The position numbers and the translations under genes are program-made. DNA of 64,000 nucleotides, from NCBI GenBank assembly GCA_036742455.1, contig DAINQU010000011.1, positions 28,125 to 92,124 of the forward strand, given 5' to 3'. The DNA comes from CAIKZZ01 sp036742455 (GTDB lineage Bacteria; Pseudomonadota; Gammaproteobacteria; Steroidobacterales; Steroidobacteraceae). The number at the start of each line of letters is the position of its first letter. The stretch's first letter is position 1. Shown piece after piece: positions 49,699 through 58,768 of the stretch. The notes below the pieces were generated by a model. That model searched no databases, was not told the DNA's origin, and saw only the letters and a list, made by a program, of their open reading frames with translations.

Positions 49699-50472
49699 TC
49701 AGCGACCGGGGGCCGGCGGCCCCTCGTCGCCCAAGTTCGCCCATTCGGCCTCAGTCGCACGGCGGTAGCGACTGTGTACCGTTAGCGTCTTGATTCCGGT
49801 GACCTTTACTTCGACGATTCGCTCAAGCGCGCCATCGCGGGACGATCGAATCGAATCAATAACGTGAAGATTTTTTCCGTCATCAATGGAGACCACGAAG
49901 GCATCCGCCATCCAACCACCACGTAACGCGCGGGCGCCGAAACGATCCGTCAGGTTAATGGGGTCTTCATCACCGGGCACAAATGCCCGTAATCGCTCGC
50001 CACTGCCGATTCGAAAGACGGTCGATTGCTGTTGAATGTTTAATCGTGTTTCCGGGACTGCAAAATAGGTCAGGAAATCGTACGGTTTGTTTCGACCCCA
50101 AACCGGTGACGCCTCGCGCCCACTGAAGGCGCTGGGGCCGCCGGTCTCTGCCCCATTCCGGCCGGACCTTGAACCGCCGCCCTGGCGGCCGCCCCCTCGT
50201 CCGCCGCTCTGCGACGGGCCGCCACTGTTGGAGCCATCCGACACTTCATTGCCCCAACCGTCGTAGCGCGGCTGTCTGACCTCTTTCGGGTGGGGGAGCA
50301 CGGCACGGACCATCGCCGTAGCGTCATCACTCGCGGCGCCATCAAGGATCCAATGACCGGACAAACTGACGGCTGCCGTCGGGGCGCTCGCTAAGCGCGG
50401 CACCCCGCTGCAGCTCGCCAACGCCGCCACACAACCGATGGCGATCACCCATCGCGAAGCCAACGACCTCAC
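49699..50472 (-). CDS. Putative lipoprotein with Gly/Ser-rich segment
   Basis: 257 aa. GTG 50472 is chosen as start because it overlaps the stop of the preceding gene (GTGA) and yields a lipoprotein signal, ASRWVIAIGCVAALASC. The mature part begins HWILDGAASDDATAMVRAVLP, then a low-complexity Gly/Ser/Arg/Gln stretch (SGGPSQSGGRGGGRQGGG), then a beta-rich domain (RLNIQQQSTVFRIGSGERLRAFVPGDEDPINLTDRFGAR, GGWMADAFVVSIDDGKNLHVID, ERIVEVKVTGIKTLTVHSRYRR). The ending resembles DUF-type periplasmic proteins with no assigned role. Third of a three-gene envelope set. Confidence 0.7.
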   Translation of the reverse strand: MRSLASRWVIAIGCVAALASCSGVPRLASAPTAAVSLSGHWILDGAASDDATAMVRAVLPHPKEVRQPRYDGWGNEVSDGSNSGGPSQSGGRGGGRQGGGSRSGRNGAETGGPSAFSGREASPVWGRNKPYDFLTYFAVPETRLNIQQQSTVFRIGSGERLRAFVPGDEDPINLTDRFGARALRGGWMADAFVVSIDDGKNLHVIDSIRSSRDGALERIVEVKVTGIKTLTVHSRYRRATEAEWANLGDEGPPAPGR

Positions 50473-51089
50473 TTGACGGTATAACCCCGCCCTTCCAGGC
50501 AAGCGCTCATCGCCCGGAAATAGTCGGACCGACCCGTCGGACTGACTGCCGCCCCACCACCGCCGGAGCGGGTTGGATCGAAGTGCGTCTGTTCCGCAGC
50601 CCAACGATGGCACTGATAACGGTCCTCTGACTGCTGCACTTCGGTCTGACCGTTGCGCGGGTAGATATAGACATCGAGCGGCGCCACCGACGCCGACTCC
50701 GACGCACCCTCGGGTGGCGGAACGACTTCGTAAGCATTTCGGTCAGCGCGCCAAGAATAGTACACGTCGTTAGCGTAATAGTACGGCACGCCACCAAACC
50801 ACACCGTGGAATAAAAGCCAGGCAAAACGGGCACAAACACGCCAAACGGAGGTGCGACAACGATCCAACGCGGCCCATGCGGCGCGTACCAGTTGCCACC
50901 GTGGTACCAGTAGCGGCCGGTGGAGTGATTGATCTCGTAACCGCCGTGGGGAACCGACCGAACCACCGCCCCCCGGGATATGAATCCGCCGCCATGGGGG
51001 CCGCCACCCCCAAAGTGATCGGCGAACGCTGACACGGAGCCCAACCCTAAGCAGGCTGCGACCAAGGCGATTTTGGCTAACTTTTTCAT
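50469..51089 (-). CDS. DUF6515-like secreted protein with CHRWA domain
   Basis: 206 aa. Signal peptide KKLAKIALVAACLGLGSVSAFA, then a Gly/His/Tyr/Trp-rich region (HFGGGGPHGGGF, GRYWYHGGNWYAPHGPRW, PPFGVFVPVLPGF, PYYYANDVYYSW) typical of DUF6515. The C-terminal part VYIYPRNGQTEVQQSEDRYQCHRWAAEQTHFDP and ACLEGRGYTVK is shared with the next gene. Function unknown; likely periplasmic or outer surface. Overlaps the lipoprotein gene by GTGA and follows the glycine-zipper gene by 7 bases. Confidence 0.8.
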   Translation of the reverse strand: MKKLAKIALVAACLGLGSVSAFADHFGGGGPHGGGFISRGAVVRSVPHGGYEINHSTGRYWYHGGNWYAPHGPRWIVVAPPFGVFVPVLPGFYSTVWFGGVPYYYANDVYYSWRADRNAYEVVPPPEGASESASVAPLDVYIYPRNGQTEVQQSEDRYQCHRWAAEQTHFDPTRSGGGGAAVSPTGRSDYFRAMSACLEGRGYTVK

Positions 51090-51096
51090 AGCGTCC

Positions 51097-51645
51097 TCAC
51101 TTCACCGAGTAACCACGGCCCTCAAGGCAGGCCGTCAACGCGCGACGGTAGGCGCCCGCACGATCACCGCGGTTCGCGGCACCGGCCGAGGCGGCCAGCG
51201 CGGCGTCACGCTCCGCGTCGGCGCGCTCCGCGTTCTCCGTCGCCGCTCCGACCGCACCGCCGGCGATCGCGCCGACCAGAGCACCGCCGCCCTCACTGCC
51301 GTGCGGAGCGATGATCGAACCCAACACGGCACCGGTGATCGCGCCGACCGTGAGACCGGATCCCGGTATCGGCGCCTGCGCAGGGGGGCCGTAAGGCGGT
51401 GGCGATACCGGCATAGCCGGATCAAATCCCGTCTGTTGCGTCGCCCAGCGGTGACATTCGTATTTATCGCGATCCAACTGCTCGGGAGACTGTCCGCGCG
51501 CAGGGTAAGCGATCACATCCTGAAAGCGAGGCGCCACCGGCATGGGGCGGGGGTGACGGTAGTACGCCCTTGGGGGCGGGGCCTCGACACAGGCCGCCAA
51601 CGTTAAAGAACCCAGTACGACAGCAACGGGCCACAATTTCGACAT
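51097..51645 (-). CDS. Glycine-zipper lipoprotein with split CHRWA domain
   Basis: 182 aa. Lipobox VLGSLTLAAC. The domain YPARGQSPEQLDRDKYECHRWATQQTGFDP and the ending YRRALTACLEGRGYSVK match its neighbour, but here a glycine-zipper hairpin (TVGAITGAVLGSIIAPHGSEGGGALVGAIAGGAVGAA, about residues 97-135) and an Ala-rich helix sit between them. Glycine zippers associate in membranes. The ATG at 51645 is the third of three tandem ATGs, at the best distance from GGGAG. Function unknown. Confidence 0.8.
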   Translation of the reverse strand: MSKLWPVAVVLGSLTLAACVEAPPPRAYYRHPRPMPVAPRFQDVIAYPARGQSPEQLDRDKYECHRWATQQTGFDPAMPVSPPPYGPPAQAPIPGSGLTVGAITGAVLGSIIAPHGSEGGGALVGAIAGGAVGAATENAERADAERDAALAASAGAANRGDRAGAYRRALTACLEGRGYSVK

Positions 51646-51860
51646 CATCATCACTCCCAAAATAGACCGGTGGGAATCACTCCACGCGACCAGTAACGTT
51701 CAATCTAGCGCGGGGATGACACGATATCCAACGCTGTAGGATTAGATGTCGCATCGACGGACAAGTTCCCTTGCGATCAGCCCCTACGAACAGAAAACCT
51801 GCCGCCTTCGGACTGCGCCGGTAAACTCGGGGCTGCTTTTGTCTTCGCTGGAGCCGCGCG

Positions 51861-53633
51861 ATGGCCACCCCCTCTCCCGATCGACCCAAATCGCGCTCGT
51901 TGCGCCCGTTGGCGGCACTCACGCCGTTTCTGCGACCGTACCGGCGACGCGTGGTTATCGCGCTGGCGTCGCTGATTGTCGCTGCGGCCGCCATGCTGGC
52001 GCTGCCTATCGCTTTACGCCAGATGATAGACCACGGGCTCGCGGCTCAAAGCGCCGTCGCCATCGACCGATACTTCCTCGGATTCTTGGCCGCCGCCGGT
52101 GCGTTTGGTGCGTTCGCGGCGCTGCGCTTCTATCACGTCACCTGGCTCGGTGAGCGATTGGTCGCGGACGTCCGCCGCGCTGTCTATGCCCGGGTCGTGG
52201 CCATGGACCCCACCTTCTTTGAAGTGACGAAGACCGGCGAAGTCCTGTCACGACTCAATACTGACACGACGCTGGTACAAACCATCGCTGGCTCATCGCT
52301 GTCGATTGCGTTGCGATCTGCGCTCAACCTCGCTGGCGCCCTCGTTATGCTGGCATTAACGAGCCTCCGTTTGAGCGGTGCGTTAGCCCTGTTTTTGCCG
52401 GTCATCGTGATCCCGTTGGTCACGGTTGGCAGAAAAGTGCGTCGCCTGTCCCGGGATGCGCAAGATCGCATCGCCGACTCGAGCGGACTTGCCGGCGAAA
52501 CACTCAATGCGATCCAAACGGTACAGGCCTACACGCTCGAGGATCTGCAATGTCGCCGCTACGATGAGGCCGTGGACGCAGGATTTGTTGCCGGCATCGC
52601 GCGAACGCGTGTGCGCGCGGTCCTGACCGCTCTTGGCACCGCCTTGGTGTTTGGCGCCATCACGGCCGTTTTGTGGCTAGGCGCCCACGAGGTGCTGGCC
52701 GGACGCATGACCGGGGGTCAACTGGGGCAGTTCCTTCTGTACGCCGTGTATGTGGGTAGTTCCGCCGCCATGTTGAGCGAAACGTTCGGCGAAATGCAGC
52801 GTGGGGCGGGCGCCATGGAAAGGCTGTCCGAATTGCTGCAAGCCCGCCCGGCCATTGAACGCCCAACCCATCCGCGCACGTTAGCGCCGCGCACACCGGG
52901 CGCAATCCGCTTCGAAAACGTCACCTTCCACTACCCGTCGCGCCCCGATACCGCCGCCATGGCCGGGTTTACCTTGTCCGTAGCACCGGGCGAAACGGTC
53001 GCGTTGGTCGGGCCCTCCGGCGCCGGCAAAAGCACTGCGTTTCAATTACTTCTGCGGTTTTACGATCCGGCAAGCGGCGCCGTGCTCATTGATGGCGTGG
53101 ATATCGCGAGCTTGGACCCCAAGGCGCTTCGCGCCCAAATTGCACTCGTGCCGCAGGACACCGTGCTCTTCGGGGCCAGCGCCCGTGAAAACATTCGCTA
53201 CGGGCGCCCCGACGCCAGTGACGCGGAGATTGAAGCAGCAGCGCGAGCCGCAGCAGCGGATGGGTTTCTGCGTCAACTCCCTGAGGGCTACGACACCTTC
53301 CTCGGTGAACGCGGGTTGCGGCTGTCGGGTGGGCAACGACAGCGGCTGGCGATTGCTCGCGCCGTACTCAAAGACCCCCCGATATTGCTCCTCGATGAGG
53401 CGACGAGCGCACTGGACGCCGAGAGCGAACGCCTGGTTCAGGAAGCGCTCGAACATCTGATGAAGGACCGCACCACACTGATCATTGCGCACCGATTAGC
53501 CACGGTGCTGAAAGCAGATCGCATCGTGGTCGTCGACCACGGCCGGATCGTCGGTGAAGGCACGCACGATTCCCTCCTGGCAGACAACCCACTGTATGCG
53601 CGCTTGGCCGCTTTACAGTTCGGAGCGCTTTGA
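51861..53633 (+). CDS. MsbA-like ABC exporter (permease fused to ATPase)
   Basis: 590 aa half-transporter. Six-helix ABC membrane domain (about 20-310; AALTPFLRPYRRRVVIALASLIVAAAAMLALPIALRQMIDHGL, FFEVTKTGEVLSRLNTDTTLVQTIAGSS) and an ATPase domain with Walker A ALVGPSGAGKSTAFQLLLRF, signature LSGGQRQRLAIARAVLKDPPILLLDEATSALD and the H-loop IIAHRLATV. Homodimer expected. Lipid A, lipid or drug export are the usual roles; no neighbouring gene points to one. GGAG is seven bases before the ATG. Confidence 0.92.
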   Translation: MATPSPDRPKSRSLRPLAALTPFLRPYRRRVVIALASLIVAAAAMLALPIALRQMIDHGLAAQSAVAIDRYFLGFLAAAGAFGAFAALRFYHVTWLGERLVADVRRAVYARVVAMDPTFFEVTKTGEVLSRLNTDTTLVQTIAGSSLSIALRSALNLAGALVMLALTSLRLSGALALFLPVIVIPLVTVGRKVRRLSRDAQDRIADSSGLAGETLNAIQTVQAYTLEDLQCRRYDEAVDAGFVAGIARTRVRAVLTALGTALVFGAITAVLWLGAHEVLAGRMTGGQLGQFLLYAVYVGSSAAMLSETFGEMQRGAGAMERLSELLQARPAIERPTHPRTLAPRTPGAIRFENVTFHYPSRPDTAAMAGFTLSVAPGETVALVGPSGAGKSTAFQLLLRFYDPASGAVLIDGVDIASLDPKALRAQIALVPQDTVLFGASARENIRYGRPDASDAEIEAAARAAAADGFLRQLPEGYDTFLGERGLRLSGGQRQRLAIARAVLKDPPILLLDEATSALDAESERLVQEALEHLMKDRTTLIIAHRLATVLKADRIVVVDHGRIVGEGTHDSLLADNPLYARLAALQFGAL

Positions 53634-53938
53634 GGCCCTCCCTTAGGACCACGGACACAGCGGTCGAACCGCACCCCCACCTGACGGCGCATGCTGGGGT
53701 GCCACAGGCTCTCGCCGCCTCAGCCCCGCGGGTCTCCGGTCGGCAACGTAGGTACGCCATTGATCGGCGCCGGCGGTGCCTCGCCTAGGGGCCGGCCGAA
53801 CCTACGCTCAGCGCTACCGGTCGTGACGAACCTCACGAATCGGCGGTACGATCGGGTTCTACCGGTAACGGACGCGTGACCGGGGTGTCGGCGGCGGACG
53901 CGCCGCTGATATCAATGCAACTCTCGAGGGGGATGAAT
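53634..53938 (+). other. 305-base gap without a gene, two CTACCGGT copies
   Basis: No ORF or RNA family was recognised. CTACCGGT occurs at 53814-53821 and 53859-53866, 45 bases apart, and CGAACCT occurs twice nearby, so the segment probably carries the promoter and operators of the molybdenum-enzyme genes. A possible start codon before 53939 is not supported. Confidence 0.35.
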
Positions 53939-54406
53939 ATGACTCAGCTCAAAATCAACGGGCAGGTGCTGGATACCGATGCATCGCCCGATACACCGCT
54001 GTTGTGGGTATTGCGCGATCATCTAGGCATGACGGGAACCAAGTTCGGATGCGGCAAGTCGCTGTGCGGCGCTTGCACGGTGCATGTCGATGGCGCTGCG
54101 ATCCGTTCCTGCGTTACCCCGGTCGAAAATGTCGTTGGCAAAGAAATCCGCACGATCGAAGGTCTGTCCAAGGATCGCTCACACCCGGTTCAGCGCGCCT
54201 GGATGGCGTTGGATGTACCCCAGTGCGGCTACTGCCAGTCAGGGCAGATCATGTCGGCTACGGCTCTATTGGAGCGCAACCCCAATCCGACCGATGCGGA
54301 TATTGACTCGGCCATGGCCGGTAACATTTGTCGCTGTGGAACCTACCCGCGCATTCGCGCGGCCATTCACCATGCGGCCGATCTGATGAAGGGAGGTGCG
54401 AAATGA
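53939..54406 (+). CDS. Isoquinoline 1-oxidoreductase-like [2Fe-2S] subunit
   Basis: 155 aa small subunit of a xanthine-oxidase-family molybdenum enzyme. N-terminal plant-ferredoxin-type cluster GTKFGCGKSLCGACTVHVDGAAIRSC and helical second cluster VPQCGYCQSGQIM with GNICRCGTYPRI. ATG 53939 is used since the GAGGGGG upstream is properly spaced for it, not for the ATG six bases earlier. It overlaps the large subunit by ATGA. No medium (FAD) subunit is present, as in isoquinoline oxidoreductase and membrane-linked aldehyde dehydrogenases, so electrons probably go to a cytochrome. Confidence 0.93.
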   Translation: MTQLKINGQVLDTDASPDTPLLWVLRDHLGMTGTKFGCGKSLCGACTVHVDGAAIRSCVTPVENVVGKEIRTIEGLSKDRSHPVQRAWMALDVPQCGYCQSGQIMSATALLERNPNPTDADIDSAMAGNICRCGTYPRIRAAIHHAADLMKGGAK

Positions 54407-56544
54407 GCGCTTCACCGTCAGACCTCACGCTGGGTCGTCGTGACTTTTTGAAGAGTTCCTTACTCGCGGGTGGTGGGTTACTGATCGGTGTCAGCCTGAG
54501 CGGCTGCGCCAAGCCCGCAGCGGTCGGTGTCGGCGGCTCGCCTGTCGCTTGGCTACACATTGGCGGCGATAACTCGATCACCGTTCTGATTGATAAATCA
54601 GAGATGGGCCAAGGCGTCTACACTTCGCTGCCGATGCTCATTGCGGATGAATTGGACGTTCCCCTGTCCAAAGTAAACGTTGAATTCGCGCCAGCCGGTC
54701 AGGCCTTCATCAATGTCTTCTTAGGTACACAGATTACCGGCGGCAGCACGAGCATCCGGGAAGCGTGGACCAAATTGCGGAACGCCGGCGCAGCGGCTCG
54801 CGCCATGCTGGTCGGAGCGGCCGCGGATGCCTGGAAAGTCGATCCGGCGCAAATCAAGGTGGCGGACGGGACACTCACAGGACCCTCGGGTCAGTCGGCC
54901 ACCTTTGGTCAGATGGCCGAAGCGGCCTCGAAACGCGAAATCCCCAAGGATGCTAAACCCAAAGAAAACAATGCGTTGAGCATTGTCGGCAAGCCGACTC
55001 CGCGCTTAGATACGCCCCACAAAGTGGACGGCACGGCAGAGTACGGTATCGACGTCAAACTTCCCGGCATGAAATACGCGGCGCTCGCACAGAGCCCTGT
55101 GCTGGGTGGGTCGGTGCGGTCAGTGGACTCGTCTGCGGCGGAGAAAATGCCGGGAGTCATCAAGGTCGTGAAAGTCGGCAGCGGTGTTGCCGTCGTCGCG
55201 GATCATTATTGGCAGGCTCACGTGGCGCGTGACGCGCTGAAAATCACGTGGGACGCGGGATCCAACGCGCACTTGAGCACGGCCTCCATGCGTGCAGGAC
55301 TGTCCTCGGCCAAAGGCGCTCCATTGACTGCCCGCAAGGACGGTGCCGGCGCAGCCGCGCTGAAATCCGGTAAGAAATCAGTCAGCGCGACCTACGAACT
55401 GCCGCTACGGGCACACGCCACCATGGAGCCCATGAACTGCACAGCCGATGCCCGAGCGGACGGCTGTGACATTTACGTGGGCACTCAAATTCAGCAGATT
55501 GCGCAACTCACGGCGGGTGCTGCCGCGGGCGTCCCCGCCGACAAGGTTGGGGTTCATACCACGATGCTGGGCGGGGGCTTCGGTCGGCGCTTGGAAGTCG
55601 ACTTCATTCCGGCCGCCGTCGAGGCATCCAAGGCAGTCGGCGCCCCCGTTAAGCTCATCTGGACGCGCGAAGATGACTTCACGCATGACGCGTACGGCCC
55701 ACCCGCGCACAACTCAGCCACCGCGTCTCTGGACGCTGAGGGCAACCCGGTCGCAGTCCATCTGAACATTGTCAGCCCTTCCATTACGGCTCGCATGTTC
55801 CCGCCGGTGGTCGCCAAACCGGGGACCGTGGATCCGTTTATGGTCGAAGCGGCCGCCAACTTCCTTTATGACTCTGCGAACGTACAGGTTGACGTGCTGC
55901 GCCATGAAATTGGTATCAACGTCGGCTATCTGCGCTCCGTGAGTCATCAACTCAACGCGTTCATGGTCGAAAGTTTCATGGACGAGTTGGCCCATACGGC
56001 CAGTAAGGACCCCTTTGAGTACCGCCGCGCGCTGTTGTCCAAGCAGCCCCGAGCACGTCGCGTACTCGAGGAAGTCGCTCAGCGCGCCAATTGGGGCAAA
56101 GCGGCAAGCGGCACCCATCAAGGTATCGCGGTCATGGAAGGCTACGGCACGTACCTGGCGGCGGTCGCGGACATCGTGATGGTCGATGGCAAGGCCAAAG
56201 TCAGTAAGATCACCTGCGCGGTGGACTGCGGGCACATGGTGAACCCATCGATCGTCGAGTCGCAGATTGTCGGCGGTATGGTGTTTGGCTTACCGCAGGC
56301 TTTGTGGTCGGAGGTGACTCTCGAGGGTGGCCAGGTACACCAAACCAACTTCGATAGTTATCGCGTGGTGCGCATGAACGACGTCCCGGCATTCGACGTG
56401 CATCTGATCGAGAGCACGGAAGCCCCGGGCGGCATCGGCGAACCGTCGGTCGCGCTCGTAGCACCGGCGATCGCGAACGCCCTGTTTGCGGCGACCGGCA
56501 AGCGCGTTCGGGACCTTCCGCTCGCTAAATCTGGACTCGTGTGA
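54403..56544 (+). CDS. Molybdopterin-binding large subunit, isoquinoline 1-oxidoreductase-like
   Basis: 713 aa. The N-terminus RRDFLKSSLLAGGGLLIG is a twin-arginine signal, so the folded enzyme with its small subunit is exported to the periplasm. Molybdenum-site motifs: GQGVYTSLPMLIADELD, QITGGSTSIREAW, MLGGGFGRRLEVDF, and the catalytic Glu in GGIGEPSVALVAPAI near the C-terminus. Oxidises an aldehyde or aromatic N-heterocycle by hydroxylation; substrate is unknown. ATG 54403 overlaps the small-subunit stop. A mono-haem cytochrome subunit is not adjacent. Confidence 0.92.
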   Translation: MSASPSDLTLGRRDFLKSSLLAGGGLLIGVSLSGCAKPAAVGVGGSPVAWLHIGGDNSITVLIDKSEMGQGVYTSLPMLIADELDVPLSKVNVEFAPAGQAFINVFLGTQITGGSTSIREAWTKLRNAGAAARAMLVGAAADAWKVDPAQIKVADGTLTGPSGQSATFGQMAEAASKREIPKDAKPKENNALSIVGKPTPRLDTPHKVDGTAEYGIDVKLPGMKYAALAQSPVLGGSVRSVDSSAAEKMPGVIKVVKVGSGVAVVADHYWQAHVARDALKITWDAGSNAHLSTASMRAGLSSAKGAPLTARKDGAGAAALKSGKKSVSATYELPLRAHATMEPMNCTADARADGCDIYVGTQIQQIAQLTAGAAAGVPADKVGVHTTMLGGGFGRRLEVDFIPAAVEASKAVGAPVKLIWTREDDFTHDAYGPPAHNSATASLDAEGNPVAVHLNIVSPSITARMFPPVVAKPGTVDPFMVEAAANFLYDSANVQVDVLRHEIGINVGYLRSVSHQLNAFMVESFMDELAHTASKDPFEYRRALLSKQPRARRVLEEVAQRANWGKAASGTHQGIAVMEGYGTYLAAVADIVMVDGKAKVSKITCAVDCGHMVNPSIVESQIVGGMVFGLPQALWSEVTLEGGQVHQTNFDSYRVVRMNDVPAFDVHLIESTEAPGGIGEPSVALVAPAIANALFAATGKRVRDLPLAKSGLV

Positions 56545-56547
56545 CGT

Positions 56548-57879
56548 TTGTCGCGACGTGATCCAGCATGGGATCCGGCCTCCGAGGAGGGGGCCGGACT
56601 TCCCAAGGTAGCGTGGGGCTCCGGCGCGTATGTCTATGATGCGAAAGGACATCGCTATCTGGACGGATCCGGTGGGCCGGCGGTTTTTTGCCTCGGCCAT
56701 GCCCATCCGGAGGTCAATGCCGCCATCGAGCGGCAACTTCACCGCATTGCCCACGGCTACCGCTATTCGTTTACGAGCGACCCGTTAGAAGAACTGGAGT
56801 CCATCGTCACTCGCCTCGCGGGAGACAACTATCGCACGATGGTTTTTGTCTGCGGCGGATCAGAGGCGGTCGAATCCTGCCTGAAGCTCGCGCTGCAATA
56901 TCACAGCGCTCGGGGCGAATCCCGGCGGCGGCGGTTCATTGCGCGACGCCGGTCCTGGCACGGGAATACGCTCGGCGCACTGTCCGTTTCCGATTTCAAA
57001 GCCCGACGCGACCCATTTGAAGGTGCACTCGTCCCGGCGTCCTTCATTTCAGCCGTGAACCCCTACCGTCTTCCGCCCGGGGTGACCGGCTCAGACTTGG
57101 CGCATCACGCGGCCGAGGAGCTCGAGACGGAAATACTTCGACTGGGCGCCGAGAATGTGGCGGGTTTTATCTTCGAACCGGTGGTCGGCGCGGCAGGCTG
57201 TGTTATCCCCTCACCTCCCGGTTACGCACGCGCCATACAAGCGGTCTGCCGACGCCACGGGGTACTGCTGATAGCCGATGAGGTGATGTGCGGCGCCGGT
57301 CGTACCGGCACGTGGCGCGCGCTCGCTTACGATGAGGTCGAACCGGATATTTTTGCGATCGCCAAAGGCCTTGCCGGCGGGTACATCCCACTGGGCGCAG
57401 CACTCTGCACCCATGCCGTGGCCTCCGTACTCGCCGCGGACGGCGGCATACTCACCGGGCACACCTTTACGGGGCATACCCTCGCCTGCGCTGCCGGGGT
57501 CGCGGTGCAATCCATCATCGAACGCGATGGCTTGCTACAGCGAGTCGCGTCCAACGGTGAGGCGCTGCTGACAGAACTGCGCTCACAACTGTCCACGCTA
57601 GACGCTGTTGGCGATATCCGCGGCAGAGGTCATTTCATTGGTATTGAGTTCGTCTCGGATCGTCGACGGCGCACGCCCTTTGCCGCCGATGCCGAGGTGA
57701 GCGCCCGTATCGGCCGTGCTGCCGCCAAACGGGGTCTGCTCATTTACCCCGTCGGCGGCAATGTCGACGGCACTCTCGGTGATGGAATTCTCCTGGCGCC
57801 ACCGTACGATGCAGAGCCGGCGGTATTAGAATCACTGATTGAACTCACGGTCCTCGCGATCCGCGACGTCGTCCCATAG
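56548..57879 (+). CDS. Class III PLP aminotransferase
   Basis: 443 aa aspartate-aminotransferase-family, class III (omega-type). GYRYSFTSDPLEELE, GGSEAVESCLKLALQYH, IFEPVVGAAGCVIPSPPGY, LIADEVMCGAGRTGTW and the Schiff-base Lys273 in DIFAIAKGLAGGYIPLG are clear; C-terminal RGRGHFIGIEF. Converts an amine or amino acid to the aldehyde or oxo acid. The likely start is TTG 56548, 3 bases after the previous stop; no ATG fits. The coupling to a molybdenum hydroxylase suggests amine to aldehyde to acid, as inference. Confidence 0.88.
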   Translation: MSRRDPAWDPASEEGAGLPKVAWGSGAYVYDAKGHRYLDGSGGPAVFCLGHAHPEVNAAIERQLHRIAHGYRYSFTSDPLEELESIVTRLAGDNYRTMVFVCGGSEAVESCLKLALQYHSARGESRRRRFIARRRSWHGNTLGALSVSDFKARRDPFEGALVPASFISAVNPYRLPPGVTGSDLAHHAAEELETEILRLGAENVAGFIFEPVVGAAGCVIPSPPGYARAIQAVCRRHGVLLIADEVMCGAGRTGTWRALAYDEVEPDIFAIAKGLAGGYIPLGAALCTHAVASVLAADGGILTGHTFTGHTLACAAGVAVQSIIERDGLLQRVASNGEALLTELRSQLSTLDAVGDIRGRGHFIGIEFVSDRRRRTPFAADAEVSARIGRAAAKRGLLIYPVGGNVDGTLGDGILLAPPYDAEPAVLESLIELTVLAIRDVVP

Positions 57880-57948
57880 CACCCCTGCGGTGATTCGCGG
57901 CATCGACGGCAAATCGAGGAACCCAACCCCCCGGAGTGGAACCTCGTC

Positions 57949-58719
57949 ATGCTGAGTAGAGTATCGTTCTGCGGCTTCCTGGTGATTTCGTTGACGTCAA
58001 TCGCCGCGGCCGAACCGATGACGCCAGAGGCGCGTTTCGAAAAAGCGATCACTTTGCTTCAAGCGGGGCACTATAACGATGCGATTCCGTTGCTCGAGGA
58101 ACTGACCCGAACCGTTCCGAAGGCGGCGAATGTGTACTGGAATCTCGGGCTCGCCGACGAGGCCATCGGCGCCAACGATCGGGCGCTCACTGCGTGGACG
58201 GCCTTCCATCAGTTAGAACCGAACGATTGGAAGGGCCGAGAGAAACTCATCCAAGCCCTCGAAGCCAATGGACGGGAGAACGACGCCGCACGTGAGAGCG
58301 ACGCGTTAGTGACCCAATGGCACCGCGAACGGGACTCCGAACTGCACCGCCAGAAATCTTTTTGCCGTGAAATCGTGAAGACTGAGTCGGGGACGGTGGC
58401 CATCCTCGAGACCTTCGACACCACGAGCCAGCCGGCGACGTACTACACGTTCGCGGTGCAAACCGGCGAACGCACCGGCGTACGGTTGTCTCTCAATAAT
58501 GATGCCGGCGTAGATGCGAAAATGCGCAGCGCGGGCCGCCTTGCGGAGAATGAGCACATCTTCGTGCTTGATCTTGCGACACCGACGCTGCGCGAGACGT
58601 ATCGTCTGTATAAACAGATTCCGGCCTATACTGAACTTCGTAAGGACGCGTTGGCTGCGCTTGCGGGAAAAGAAAAGCCCCTTTCATCGTTGTCCGTCGA
58701 TACCCATAGCAGCCGCTAG
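57949..58719 (+). CDS. Exported TPR-repeat protein of unknown function
   Basis: 256 aa with signal peptide (LSRVSFCGFLVISLTSIAAAEP). Two or three TPR-like repeats follow (PEARFEKAITLLQAGHYNDAIPLLEELTRTVPKAANVYWNLGLADEAIGANDRALTAWTAFHQLEPND), then a beta-rich C-terminal part starting near residue 140 (KSFCREIVKTESGTVAILETFDTTSQPATYYTFAVQ) with no family known to me. Protein-interaction role likely in the periplasm. 69 bases after the aminotransferase. Confidence 0.75.
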   Translation: MLSRVSFCGFLVISLTSIAAAEPMTPEARFEKAITLLQAGHYNDAIPLLEELTRTVPKAANVYWNLGLADEAIGANDRALTAWTAFHQLEPNDWKGREKLIQALEANGRENDAARESDALVTQWHRERDSELHRQKSFCREIVKTESGTVAILETFDTTSQPATYYTFAVQTGERTGVRLSLNNDAGVDAKMRSAGRLAENEHIFVLDLATPTLRETYRLYKQIPAYTELRKDALAALAGKEKPLSSLSVDTHSSR

Positions 58720-58768
58720 CCCACACTGCGGCATACACTGTTCGGCGCAGAAGCGCGTAGAGACACCC

